A stretch of DNA of 64,000 nucleotides from Symbiodinium microadriaticum (Eukaryota > Sar > Dinophyceae > Suessiales > Symbiodiniaceae), in the NCBI GenBank assembly GCA_001939145.1, contig LSRX01001488.1, positions 71,259 through 135,258 on the forward strand, read 5' to 3'. Below, piece after piece: positions 42,091-54,155 of this stretch; within the stretch, counting starts at the first letter, position 1, and each line of letters opens with the position of its first letter. A program made the translations under genes and the position numbers. A model generated the notes under the pieces. The model did no database searches. It was not told the origin of the DNA and was given only the letters and a program-made list of their open reading frames with translations.

Positions 42091-42743
42091 ACTATTTGTG
42101 TACCGGTTACAGTAACTGCAATGGTAATCGTAGGAGTTATAGTAACAGAAATACTAGTAGCAATCGTCATAGTAGTAAAGGACATCGCGTGAAAGGAAGA
42201 GGAATCCACTTAACTCCCGGTCCCAAAGCAGGGCGCAACCAATCGTATACCCAGCAAGCAAGGCAACTGCAGAAGCAGGGCGAAGCTTGAGGTCCAATCG
42301 GAATCTAACACCGTTGCATAACTGCACAGCCAAGAGACAAAGCTAGGGCGACCCGAAGCACTAGCGGCCTTTTGCTGGACGTTGCGCGAGGCATGTCTTG
42401 AGCTGAGCAGTCAAGCTGTGAGTGAGACAAAATTGGCAAGATACGCAACAAGCGACCAAGGTGTACGTCTTCGAGTCGGTGACAAATCACACCCCCTCGA
42501 TGCGAGCTCACGCGTGAGAGATGCGGAGTGTAAAAGTGTCAAACAACTCTGATCGTACGTCGAGCCATGCCTCGTCCGGATGGGTCGATTCTTGGTGCTT
42601 GATCAGGCCTATGTTACACACTGTACATTCGCAGCCTATGCGATTTCAGAACTGTTGCGCGGTCTCCGAGGTGCAGCCCCCAAGCGGCTTCCCACCAGCC
42701 AGAAGGGATACGGGGGTCCAATGCTGCGTGAAAAGACCGGTCA
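42091..42743. other. Intron sequence with degenerate AGTAAC-like triplets
   Basis: From 42086 to about 42180 the sequence is irregular triplets (agtaac, agtagc, agtagt), continuing the tract present at 24150-24202 on the other side of the outer element. Nothing else was recognised. Confidence 0.5.
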
Positions 42744-44134
42744 TCACGCAAATAGGCCAACAGCTTGACATTGGAAGCCCGAACCACTGCCAACGACAGG
42801 GCCTTTTCTAAGGCTGAGCTTGACTGTGCCTGCTGCCCTAATAAAAAGGCCATCGCCGTCTCCGCCCCTGCGTGAGGCTATGCAGCAGATCGCTGCTTCA
42901 ATCAGCACAAGGCCAGGCACCGTGCTGCGCCAGTTATGTCCAGGCAAAGGTCGGCTCCCCACCAGCAGCTCCAGGTAGGAATCGAGCGCCAATCCAACTC
43001 AGCCTCAGGAGTCCTCGGAGCAGGAACCGTGGGCATCCTCCGATGCCGATGCGACCTCGCTCTCTCATCTGCCCCTTCGGCCCGACGAATGCCTCCGACT
43101 GCTCGATGAGTCGGCTCCTTGAACTCCTCCTTAGCTCTATCCTGAGAGACTCCACCTGCTTAGACAGCGACGCGACCTGATCCATCAAAGCCGTTCTGCT
43201 AGGCGCATCCAAAGATGTATCGGCCATGGGCATTGATGTCAGTGTCGGCACGCTCGCCTGTCTTGACCGTGCACTCGGTCTCAGAAGAGCTGGCCTCGGA
43301 GTCACAACCTCCTCATCATGATCATCCAAAGTGACATCAATCGTCTCGGTCTGTGCATTGCTGGCAACGCTCGAGTGTCAGTCGGGCTTCCGCCGACGGA
43401 TGCTTTACGTGGTGCCGCCGCTCTTACCTGAGGTGTCGGCCGTGCCTTCGCAACGACGCCGCCTTATCCATAGGCTGAGCCAGCTGACCATCCCAACGGC
43501 AATAGGCCTCGACCGCCGCGACCTCCTAAATCAGCTCCACAGCATCGACCTCCGCTTGCTCAGTGCTAAGCCGCTAAGCGTGCAAGTCTCACATAGGCCT
43601 CGGCACATACCACGCATATCATGCCAACTGCCGAATCTGATGCTTGATAAACGCCCCGGAGACTGATCTGTGCCGCGCCTGGTTGCATACAAAGATAATG
43701 ATCAGGTCCGTTGCCGCTGCACGACGCATCTGATCAACTGTCAACAACGAAGAAAATCATGTCTCTGAACGCGTCGCGAGGCTTCCATTGGTTCATGGCC
43801 ATTTCCACTGCAACTGTGGCCAATCAGGGAGTCTGCCAACTCGGAAACACTGTTCAAGAACTCCCGCGCCTGGGGCTGCCAGGTTGCCCCCGCGCTGAAA
43901 ATTGCCACCCGCTTGGACATCGTCTCGTTCGGAACCCCAGGGGTGATCGGGATGCTGTCTGAGTTGGCTAGGTTGGCCTCTCTGCTCTTGTGATCCGGGT
44001 AGTGATGCTCTGTGCTTTCCACAGGTTCGGCCCTAACGGTTGTTATCTTGTTCTTATATTGCAAATGACAGAGATAAGGCCTAAGGGGGCGTGGAATCCA
44101 TCAAGCCACGAAAGCCACCGGTCAGATTCGCTGC

Positions 44135-44560
44135 TCAAAGATTGCTTCCCTTGGTTCGATACAGGGGCATCCTCCACATCTCTCCGTTGTTGTGCTGAGT
44201 GTAACACACGAAGGTCTTGAGGTCTTTCAGAAGGCCAAGTGTACCCTGCGCAAACAAGGATAGGAGAAGTGAGGTGTCATCACCAGTTGTTACGTGGCAA
44301 TCCAGCATCCCAGAGAGTAGGGGGTTCTTGTTCTCGCTGTTCACATCCTTGTTGTCACAGCTCACGCAAAACACCATCCTCTTATCTCCCAATGTCTTCG
44401 TCGAGCCACCAAGTCCATTGAATGACACTCCATCTTTACCTGGCCACGGAAACTCAAATCCCAACTTCCGCAACTTCGCCCCAGCGTTGTCACACCACTT
44501 ACGACCGCAAATTGAACTGTTCGCCCCATCGTCAAGGACTCCGAAGACATCCTCATGCTG
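44135..44560 (-). pseudogene. Retropepsin-like domain of the intronic remnant
   Basis: The minus strand reads VLDDGANSSICG, then LRKLGFEFPWPGKDGVSFNG and LGGSTKTLGDKRMVFCV, followed by DCHVTTGDDTSLLLSLFAQG. Dinoflagellate retroelements carry a similar protease with D-x-G-x-N at the active site. Here it reads DDGAN. The frame stops at 44135 and nothing downstream continues the polyprotein. Confidence 0.55.
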
Positions 44561-45000
44561 AAGAAATCAACCTCCTCAAGGGCTAGCGGACTAGCGGGAC
44601 TGCTGAGGGCAAGGGGTCAGGCTTTACAGCCATGTAAGCCATCCTATCTCTTCCTGTCCGGGATCTCCCCGGAATCCGCTGCCCGGCGACGATCGCACCG
44701 ATGATGCTGCTTCCTGATGTACCATCACTTCTTGCAGGACGTCGTTGGAAATCTCATGGAGCTCTTTGGGTGCCAGCGTTGGTTCTGAGTTTCCCTCTAC
44801 GTTCTGTGACACAACGTAATCCTCAACCTGTTTGAACTCGTCAACCAATGTCATGGTCTGCATGGCATCCAACTTTACCTCATCAGTGACATTCCGAGCG
44901 ATGTTGGAGATCAAATCGAACGACGCCGAGATAGCACTCTCTATCTCTATAGCGCTGCATTTGGCCTCTTCTTGCGGCATCTCATCTACTACATCTAGTA

Positions 45001-45062
45001 GTACTACTACTACTACTACTACTACTACGACGACGACGACGACGACGACTACGACGACGACG

Positions 45063-45100
<38 letters not shown>

Positions 45101-45175
45101 AACAACTACAACTACAACTACAACTACAACTACAACAACAACAACAACAACTACTACTACTACTACTACTACCAC
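45001..45175. repeat. ACN trinucleotide tract
   Basis: About 58 triplets of the form ACN in blocks: ACT runs, ACG runs, ACA runs and mixtures. Only the third position varies. The tract gives spurious long poly-Thr (plus) and poly-Val (minus) frames. It sits between the Cys cluster and the protease part of a retroelement remnant. Confidence 0.95.
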
Positions 45176-47097
45176 TACCGCATACCTCACAGGTCTTCAC
45201 CGTGACATAGGCATTGGTTCCAAGGCAAGAGAAGTTCGTGCACATCGCGCAGCTAACTGGCAATGGAGGATTCGGGAGCTTGCCTTTCACGGTCTTATGG
45301 GCTGATGCTGCAGGGATGGCAACGTGCTGGCCATCAGACCCAGTCGATCCTGTCATTTCGTTGAGCGGTACCTCGCGTCTCTCCACTTCCATACTCTGCT
45401 CGTGGTGTATGTAATGATTCTCCCAATCCACAAAGTCTGCCACATCCCGCGAACCAACAGCCTTCAATGACCGTCCCCAAACCACATAACCCGGCTCCGA
45501 ACATGCGATCCCCTCCGGGAGGAAGAGAATCTCGTCCCACATTCCTTGCCGCCCTCGCGACTCTGGCGCTTCCCCAGCGGTAAGCCATATACGTTCGGGG
45601 GCTGGAGTTTAAGGGGCCGCTGTCAATCAATGTCATCATCGCTGTCACTAGAGTTCGGGACAGTGGAAAGCTTGCTTGCCTCCTGGATTCGGGTTATGCT
45701 TGGAGTCTTGCTTACCTCCTTTACCTGCGCGCTTGCTGCACGCCGCGTCCTTTCGGACACTGTGGATCGCCACTCCAATGTCCTGTTTGTCCACACTTCC
45801 AGAGACGGCCTATGTATCAACATAGGACCGATCACGATGATGGAGCATGGTATGTAGATGATTGGGTGGTGATGAAAGAGAGGAAGGCTGGAATGCCTGG
45901 ACTGATTTGCCAGGGCAGCCCGCGGGTGTCACGGATCGCGAAAAGGAACAAACCGTGCCCGATCAGGAAACAACTGTGGCCTCGAACGCATTGGAGGAAC
46001 GCAACTTCGTGAACTTCCTTGATGCGGCCGAGCGGTTCAGCTTCAGTGCGCAGCTCGTATGGTATGGGCAAGGCCGGTGGAAGCAAGGGATCGCCAGGTG
46101 GTAAAGGGAAGAAGGGATTTCCTGTGGTGAGAAGCCGGTTGAGGATCGGAGGAAGCGTCTCCAGGAGACTGATTGCCGCTCATACCCATTTACATGCTGC
46201 TGTTGGAGGCTCCTCTGCTTGATACCCGTACCTCCCCAAAGCGCTGCCACCTCCGGGGTCCTTCTCGTTTTCAGGGTTGCGAAGTAGAGCAGGGTCAAGC
46301 AAGCAGCTTGTTGCCGCGTAAGTGAATCAAACCGTGATGCTCAGTCATGATTCTTGCATAGGTATCGAGCTCATGAACACCCGCTGCACAAGCTTTTGCC
46401 TTGAGTTGCTGATCGCGCGACAACCCGCTCAACTCCAATAGAGACTCCGCTCTCAAACTTTCCGAAACGGAAATCCTCGGATCAAGTTGCGTCATGAGAG
46501 TCCACCACCTCCGGCATCTCCTTATGTAGGAGACGATGGATTCGCCATCCTGTCGGCTCATCGGGCCTCGAAGAGCCTGTCCAGGCGAAATACCATAGCC
46601 TTTGTCTCCGCAACCAGGGTTCTCAATTTACGGGGTGCTGACAAAGCTGGGGTCCCAATATCCTGGCTTTCTGAACTGCATCCCTCGAAGACCTTCTACG
46701 ACCCGAAGAACTGTTTCAACCGACCCGTCATCGGAGCTGCTCTCCTGTGCAACTTCACTGGGTTCTGCGTCGGGCCTCTCCCGTCGATGCCACGCACGGC
46801 ACTGACCCTATGAATCCCTCTAGCTGGAGCTCTCGCTTCCGCCGCCTGAGGGGATCTCTCGGTCCTTCCTCCTTCGGGGCTGCCTGATGACTCGAATGAA
46901 GAATCCTCTCTGCTCTTCTTCTCTTTCTTCTTGCGACGTTTCTCCTGGTGTTCATATGTCACTATTCTGAGCTCCGCACGAAACTCCCACTCGTGGCAAT
47001 CAGCAGGACTTCCCTCATAGATGAAAATTCCGTTCTTCGTCACTACCGGCATGGCAGAGTATACCTTGTTCCGAAACCTCAGGCCTGCAACGGTCAT

Positions 47098-48180
47098 GCC
47101 TGGTGTCCTTCCCGAAGGTCTGAGTCAGAGCCAAACCTGCCTTGCACTCTGCGTTACTCGTGTTGCCTCAATCTACCGAGCCGAGGGCTGTGCATACTAT
47201 CTCACTTCACTCCCAAATCAACCAAATCCAAAAGCCACCGGGAACTGCACCCTGCACTAGGAGGGGGACAGGTCCGCTACCAATTAGCGTTCAATGGCGC
47301 TCCGGACACTACTTTTTGCACCTTGAGCTCAAGGGCCCTTCGAGAGGTAATTGCAACGGTTAACACATTTACACGTTCCTTCACAAAACTGTCACTAACA
47401 TTCGACATGAAAAGGCACACATTCAAGCAAAGCCTGCAAGAATCGAGGAGATATTCTCAAAAGTAACAACTTAAGTTTAACTATACATAATGCAATGACA
47501 CAGTAAACATTGAAGTCACGACAAAAGCCGTAGGCGAGCCTTTCCCTCATGTGACGGCTCGTTTCGACTCCAAAAACCTGAAGTCATGACAAAACCGTTT
47601 CCCACCATGTAACCGCGGGTAAACTTGAGCATTCTGCAAAAAATCGATTTTCTGCATGAACTAACTATCAGCATAAGAACAGTGCTGATACGAAGAAGAC
47701 GAACAATGATAGCAAGTAGCAGCAATAACCATAAGACTACTGAAACAACCGTCCCGCGGTCAGCAACTACATATTTACGCTCAGTGGGATATGACTGGAA
47801 GCAAGCAGCGGGAGCACATCTACTACAAGCAATACCACTAGTAATCGCAAAGGAAATGGTGTGTCCATATCTACATTTGTGTTTGTATAATGTATATGTA
47901 CACATGTACCTGTATACATTTGTACAGCCAAGCTGCGAGGCCCACAAGCCACAGCCAAGACGCCAGGAAGCAGAAGCCACGAGGCGAAAAACCACAAACA
48001 GCCAAGCAGCCAAAAGCCAGGAAGAAGCCAACAGCCGATTTGCCAAAAGCAAAGACGGCTCGAACTCGATCTCAAGACTTCAAAAGCCAAAAGCCAAGGC
48101 GCAGCGGCGGAGCCGCAAAGAAAATCCAAGAAACACATAGTAGAAAATCAAAAAAATCAAATTCCCAAAGAGAAGAGTCC
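47098..48180. other. Intron sequence, low complexity in part
   Basis: 47640-47780 has degenerate AGTAGC/AAGACG-like triplets. 47865-47935 is a TA-rich stretch with repeated tgtatatgtacacatgtac-type dyads. 47940-48110 has many copies of gccaaaagcca-like units. No gene was recognised. Confidence 0.5.
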
Positions 48181-48196
48181 CACAAAATCCTCCGTC

Positions 48197-51100
48197 CTGC
48201 TTGGCTTCGTTGTGGCTTGCGGCCCGGCGGAAGACTTGGTCTGCGGAGGCGTCGGTTCCGAAGGTGCACTCCAGGTTCAAGAAAGCCACCCAGACGTTCA
48301 ACCGTTCCTTGCCATCTGCAAAGCCCACCTAAGATTCGCTTCACTCTCCGCTTATCAACGTCGGTAAGGAGAGCTTCAGTGGGAAAAGAAGCTGGGTGGC
48401 GGGCGTGCTTTACGGCTCGCTCTGCCACTTGCCGGGCTTTCTCCAGGTCGCTGGTCTTCAAGTGGAAGGCCATGTAACCTTGGCTGCCATACTCGCACGC
48501 CGCTGACAACATGAAACGAGAAAGCCTCAGCCCAGCAACGAATCCACAGGATCGAAGTATCTCCTTTCGTTAGAAGCAAACGCTCGAAGTCCTCCACGCT
48601 TTCTGGATCTCGGCCAACGGCATTCTCATCCTCCTGCTGCCGCAGCTCTTTTTCCTCCTGCTTCTTCTTGGCTTTCTTTTGCCTTGACAGACTCACAACG
48701 CACAGCTTTCGCCACGGCCGTAGCAAGACGTCTCACGCAGAGTGCAATCGATCCTCTTGGATAACTTGCCGGTTTCGTTCTCCTCCGGATCATCGGCAGC
48801 AGCATCAGACGAAGTGCCAGAGTCGACCTGCCGCTGCACAAAATGAAGAGCCGAGCCGAAGGCGACTTTTTGCCCCTTTGTCCTTGAACTCAGCGAAGTC
48901 GAAGGCAGCGGGATTGGACGTCGAACTGCCCTTGGCTTTCCAAGGCTCCAGGTCGGGCTCCTCCGCCTGCCGGGCAGGCGCCGCCAGAAGTGAGACAAAC
49001 CCTTAAATACTTAAATGAGCCCCGACAGCAACAGACGGCTGATGCCCGCACCTCCGCCTGCTTCTCTGTCTCTGCAGCCGACGCCTGCTGCATCTGGGCA
49101 GGCTGATGTGTAGCCGCCGACTCCGCCTGCTTCTCTGTCTCGGCCTTGGCAACTCTCTGCTTCTTTTGCCTCGGCGGTGCCTCCTCCTGGGCCTCCTCGA
49201 CGAGGAGATCTTTCCTCTTGCTCTTGGGAGGCTGCTTTGGAGACACGGCCGAGGCAGAAGCGAGCAGTTCCTCGAACTCGTCAACTGAGTCGTCCCCCTC
49301 CAGCTCTTGAGCCGTAAAGCTGGAGGCTTTCAAGGTCAAGCCGACTCTTCGTCCATCTATCTTTAGAATCTTTGCTTGGGAGATCTTGGTCCCGACAGGG
49401 TAAGACTCTACGCCGATGGATGCAGAGTCTGATATCTCAGACTTGTGCACGAAAGCATCTATGCTCGAGTTGTCGAGGCGGATGAAGAGACCATACGCCT
49501 CGACAGCCTTGACGCGGCCGGAGACAATGTCTCCTGTCGTAAGCTGTCCCACAGTGAGCCCGCTTTCTGTAGAAAGCAAAGACAGCTCCACCTTCTCGTT
49601 GTTTTGGTCGATCTCTGCTACCGCCATGTCGCGCATGAGCATCCCCGCAGGATACATCTTGGAGATGGCCTCCTTCATGACAGGCACATCGCTGAGCGCC
49701 CTCAGCTTGATTCGACCAGTCAGGAGCCGGCTCAAAGCCACAAAAACACCACGTGGCCCAGAGCTCACCACGTATCCCGAAACCCTCTGGCCCACAGCGA
49801 GCTCAGAAACTGAAGCTGGCCGTTTTTCCTCTGCTGCCTCTTTGTGACCCTGGACGAGAGATGGGCGCAAGCTCACGTCCAGTCGCTGACCCGGCGCAAA
49901 GTCGCTGCAGAGAATTGCAACCTCGTAAAAGGACCCGAGGCTGAGCCTTTTCGCCGGATGCTGAGTCCAAACATCGAAGACTTCTGTGATGTGCACCGTG
50001 CCCCAGCATCTGTTTGGGAGCTCTAAATCTGCTGCAACACCCTTGCTAATCGGGTCATGGACCTTCTGGAGGCGGCCCAGAACAGGAGACTGCTTCAACG
50101 GAAGCAAGGACAGATCCAGTGTTTTGTGGGAGCTGTTTGTCTGAAGCACCCGGCTTTGGAACACTTGGCCTGGGGTGAAATGCTGTGCTGGATATCGCAA
50201 AACTGACGGATCTGCTGAAGTATCGAGCAAGCCGATACGCCCCTTCAAGCCGTCCGCGACCTCCACCATCAAGGCGTTCTTCTGAACGGTCAAGATGGCA
50301 GCTGCGACAAGTGAACCAGGAGCGAGCGACTGACGCCTTACAATGGCAGCTTCGTAGTCTGTCGCATCTTTGGGTGCCATCAACGATGGCCGGCATGTCA
50401 GTACCAAATGATAGAGACCTTTCCGGGACTTGCCCTTTTCTTTTGATGACCTTGAGCGCTTGTGTATTCTCAGGAGTCTTGTCCTCAAGATGCCCTTCTC
50501 AGGTATATCCTGCAGCGGAAGGGTTCCTCCGCTCCCCACATCATCCAGATCTACCAGTTGAGTGGCATGCACATGGCCACGTAAACCTACCGGCGCCGTG
50601 CAAAACACCTGCAGGCCGTGAGTCGCGCGGATCCTCATCTTGAGCGGAGACCCAGCTTGGAGCTCCTTTTCAGGATCTTTGATCTGCGGCAGCTTGGCTT
50701 CTTTTCGCTCTTTACGTGGCTTCCCATCCTGGCATGCAACGCATCTTTCACTGTGGAAGGAACATCTCTAAGAAAGCGTTCCGCCTTCAATGCTGTCCCA
50801 TCGCTGGCAGCGGCTCGCTTGCTTCGTTTTTCGGCAGCTTGGCGTTTCAAGAACTCGCCAAACGTCAGCCCATCCTCGTCACCAGCGATCCGGGCCCCCG
50901 ATGTCAGCATTACGGCTTACAGGCTCTCTAGCCACGTTCATGTGTGAACTTGCCTGGAGAAGCTCCGATGCTGCTACACCGTCTTCCAGATTCAGCGAAA
51001 GGCCCACCCTGTCACGCTTCACATCCACCTCAGATCAAGGAAGATTTCGCAGGAGGAAGTGCGCTCTCTGCAGTCTATAAGGGTTCTGCAGCCCAGTGTC

Positions 51101-53409
51101 AAAGGCCACGCGACATTGAACGGCCATCCCCAACGCCGGAGCTTCTTCAGACTCCATGTCTTTGGTCGGGATCAAGCCTTTGTAAGCGTCTCGAAACTAG
51201 TGCTATTGGAATCTAAGTCGCTCCCTCGGCGTCCCGGTCAAGAGAAGAGGGACGGGCAGTGCCTTTCTCCTCCTCCTTTTCTATCTCCGTCTCGCTCTCG
51301 TTCTCGCTCCTCCCCGCCCCTATCGCCTGTCCGGGCGCTTTGGCGCCTTCCCCTTGTGTTGCCGAGAAGCCGAAGGCACCGCCGTAGAAACTGACGATGG
51401 CACCATAGTCGTGGATGCTGCTGATGTATCCGGTCAAAAGCATGTGAGGTCTTGCCATGGAATTCTGCGTGAGTTGAAAGTCGCTTTTGACCAACGATTT
51501 CTTGGCAGTCAAAGTAAGCTGTCGACGGGTCGCATGCACGTGGAGGACCCGACACTTGACTTTGGATCCAACTTGCAGGCGCTTCGGAACGGCGGCCAAA
51601 GGCACGTCGGTGAGTTGTCTCAGGTGAACGTGCCCCGACACGTAGTCACTGACTTTGACGTGTATACCTGGGCTTCGTCACACATCAAACCATTCATGCA
51701 AACCCTCAACTCTGCAAAAAAATGCCGAGTTGCCGTGATCTGCCACTCGGGTCACGATTCCGGATAGAAGTTGACCGGGTGCAAGTTCTGACACGGATAC
51801 GATGACATCTTTTCCAAGATCTGAAGGTCTCCGCGTCAAGGTGACCACTCCGTCCAAGAAGTTGTAGGAAAGTACTCGGTAAGTGCTCTTGTGCCCTACG
51901 GCCACAGAACTCGCTTTCACATCCTCCGTCGCATCTCCAAGCCGGGCTGCAGAGCAAAATCCAAAAAGCTCGCCTGCTTTCCCTTCACAGGACACCCGAA
52001 GGCCATACTTGGGCTGGAAGTCCTGCACTTCCCCCGTCAAGAATTCGCCAATAGCTGCTTGTTGGCTCAGTGTCTCGTGCTCCCAGTCAAGCAGATGTGG
52101 AAGTAGAGTCAAATGAATGGTTGGCGTCTCGCCGGGAATCACGGAAAGAATTCTCGCAACAAGGCGCTGGTTCTTCTTCCAACCATCTTGCATTGAGGCA
52201 TGGCTGGCATGGTGGCGGTGTATGGTGGCCGACAGCATGCCACAGAATGTAACTGTAAGTCCACCGTCTCCTCCCGAGTCTCCGAACTGGATTTGTCGGA
52301 CCCTGGCAGTGACGAGAGAGCCGGCTTTCAGCAACGCCGCATCTATGGGATCGTCGCTTAAGGGCTCTTTGCATGCAAGCATGCACCGGACTGTCCCAGA
52401 CGAAGTCACGGCCGCAACGCCCACTAGGAGGATAGAACCCAAATGCGGCATCTTCTCACCGGCGAATTCCCTCTTCTTGAGAAGGCCGGTCAAGTCACCT
52501 ACGCCAAAGTCTAACTTGAGCACGTGCTCCTCGTCTCCGGCGACAGCTGCCGGAAGCCACATGTTCCTGCGGAGGTGCTCTGCAGTCAAACCTGCATTGA
52601 CCAACGCGGGGCGCAAAGATGCTTCGATCCTCAGCTTCTGCCCTCTCATCTCGCCTACCGTCAGAACCACGGCAACCACGAGCATCCCTGGCCGATACAG
52701 CTCCGCCAGACTCTTGCGGGAGACCTCTGGCGAGCCATCGCTCGCCTCCACCCGCTGCACGTACCTTGCATCGGTTTTTGGCTTCTCTCAGAAGAAAGCA
52801 GAACTCCACCATCAAAGCCAAGCCACGCGAGCAAGTTGTACGCGAGGCATAATGTCAAGTCCTACAGGTGCCGATGCAACGAGAGCCTTGATCTTGCGAG
52901 AGTCAACAACGCCTCTTCGGTGATGTCTCGCACCGCGCCAATGATCAAAGAGCCTCGGGGATTGGGGGCCGGGTGAAACTCCCACACGCAGGGCCTTCAC
53001 ATCACCGTCTTGAAGTGCCTTCCACCAGGTCAGCCGTGCGCAAGCGACTCACGCGACCTGAGCTCTGCGAGAAGGGATGGGCTCCTTCGCTTCCGTGCAG
53101 TGACGGCTTTGGGTTGAGGCCATGGACATCATGAGCCTAACAGCTCCGTTGAAGACGTCAGTGCCCGAATGGTTCTGAGCCTATGGCGCTGAACCTGCCA
53201 GGGCTCTGCGGGCTCTGGAGCGACCTCTTCGCCTTCCACTTTGCTTCTCTTTCCTTTCGGCCGAGCAGGCTTCCTGCGCTCCGTTCCAGTCTCTGGCTCT
53301 TGCGCAGCTCCTCGCTGGAACGCCTCAAAGGGCACTTCCCGATGCTCGCTGCAGTGCATTTCTACTTGCCCCGGTCCTCCTCTTCGTCAGCCTTGCGCTT
53401 CATCGCGCA
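48197..53409 (-). CDS. RRP5: RRP5/PDCD11, 5' exons (S1 repeats and first HAT repeats)
   Basis: RRP5 is a nucleolar pre-rRNA processing factor that bridges small- and large-subunit assembly; S1 domains bind pre-rRNA and HAT repeats bind proteins. Minus-strand order: a basic N-terminal exon (PFEAFQRGAAQEPETG, 53359-53200); S1 starts near 52950 (GSLIIGAVRDITEEALLTLA); a 360-codon exon (52760-51678) with several S1 units; 51641-51350 (VSGHVHLRQLTDVPLAAVPK); 51030 (VDVKRDRVGLSLNLEDG); a 580-codon exon (50638-49000) ending with the last S1 and VGLTLKASSF; a Lys/Gln-rich linker; SVEDFERLLLTKGDTSILWI (48600-48550); YMAFHLKTSDLEKARQVAER (48478-48420); and KERLNVWVAFLNLE to NEAKQ (48320-48197). The start is either ATG 53409 (MKRKADEEED, stop soon after unless spliced) or ATG 53359. 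One GT-AG intron lies near 48480-48552. Confidence 0.9.
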
Positions 53410-54155
53410 AGAACCACCGTCCTACTAATGAGAGATCTGAGATCTGTCATGACTTTCGATTGGTTGTGGCTCTGTTTCATGCCAGACCCTATCACTCAGA
53501 ATGTCAACTCTGCCCTAACTTACCAAGGGAGTCTGTAGTCTTGAAGCTTGCTGACCAGATGCATTCGATAGATCGCAGTGAAGTCGCAGAGGCAATCAAT
53601 CTTCTTGCAGCTGTTGAGCGGCTCAATTGATACTCAATGCACTCTGAACAAGCAGAACAAGCAAAGCGCGCCCTTTTTACCTCTCCGCCCCTACCCAGCC
53701 CAGTCGGCCCATGCAGCTGACAGCCCACAGCGCCAATAGTCCTCGCCGATTCGCGATTGCAACAGATTGCAACCAAGCGAATGCAGACTGCATTAAGTGT
53801 AGCTCTTCGCGCATCTGATGTCTGCTTCATGCTGGGCCGGCATGTGCACAGCTTGTTAAGGCTTATTACGACGGACGGGACGGAGCACTTTCTGCTGCGG
53901 GTCCAAGACATCACTTCTCATCTTGGCCTGGCAGGGCTCTACACTCAACCAAACCTTTATACCATTTATACCATCTCGACAAACCCGCCCACGACTGCAA
54001 CCGCCTGACCCACAGACCCGAGGGTCGAGAGCTATATTCGGCTTTAAGTTTTTGCCTTCGGGACAGTACCGAGCCTGGTGGTTCAGCATCGCGGTGCTGA
54101 CTGCATGTCCTTGGGCAAAGCCCGCCAGCTTGTCCAGCAGATCACGCGCACTGCC
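53410..54155. other. Intergenic spacer upstream of RRP5
   Basis: About 750 bp between the stop of the glycosyltransferase-like gene and the RRP5 start. Short open frames on both strands show no signature. A run of ttataccatttataccat lies near 53957-53975. Confidence 0.4.

Larger units (their letters stand above)
42744..47097 (-). mobile_element. Remnant of another retroelement (gag and protease region)
   Basis: Minus strand order: YEGSPADCHEWEFRAELRIV (46990), a basic Glu/Lys/Ser linker, gag helices SRQDGESIVSYIRRCRRWWT with SESLRAESLLELSGLSRDQQ (46561-46430), FADFVDWENHYIHHEQS and a Cys cluster CAMCTNFSCLG...CEVCG (45450-45190), the triplet tract, and a retropepsin-like part GANSSICG with FNGLGGSTKTLGDKR (44560-44370). 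No integrase or RT remains. A helical frame at 43329-42934 (SLSKQVESLRIELRRSSRSR) may be another gag piece. Boundaries are uncertain. Confidence 0.6.
23762..48196 (-). other. Giant RRP5 intron (24,435 bp) filled with retroelements
   Basis: The upstream exon ends ...HNEAKQ (gaagccaagcag) at 48197 and the downstream exon starts VYLQLA (gtctacctacag) at 23761. Joined, they give the HAT repeat order of the family without loss. On the minus strand the intron starts GACGGAGG and ends TTGTCTTGCAG, so it is a GA-AG intron with AG|G at both junctions. It holds two nested LTR elements, an older retroelement remnant, an ACN triplet tract and unassigned sequence. Confidence 0.85.

Noticed and set aside
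42934-43329. Minus frame with a coiled coil as a host gene
   Set aside because: Short, within the RRP5 intron beside retroelement debris, and more likely a gag fragment.
44624-45542. Long frames of poly-Val, poly-Ser/Cys and poly-Thr on both strands
   Set aside because: They are produced by the ACN triplet tract, which lacks stops in most frames; they are not treated as genes.
53504-53914. Minus frame of 136 codons upstream of RRP5
   Set aside because: Cys/Ser/Arg-rich composition without motif, no matching neighbour exon; treated as spacer.
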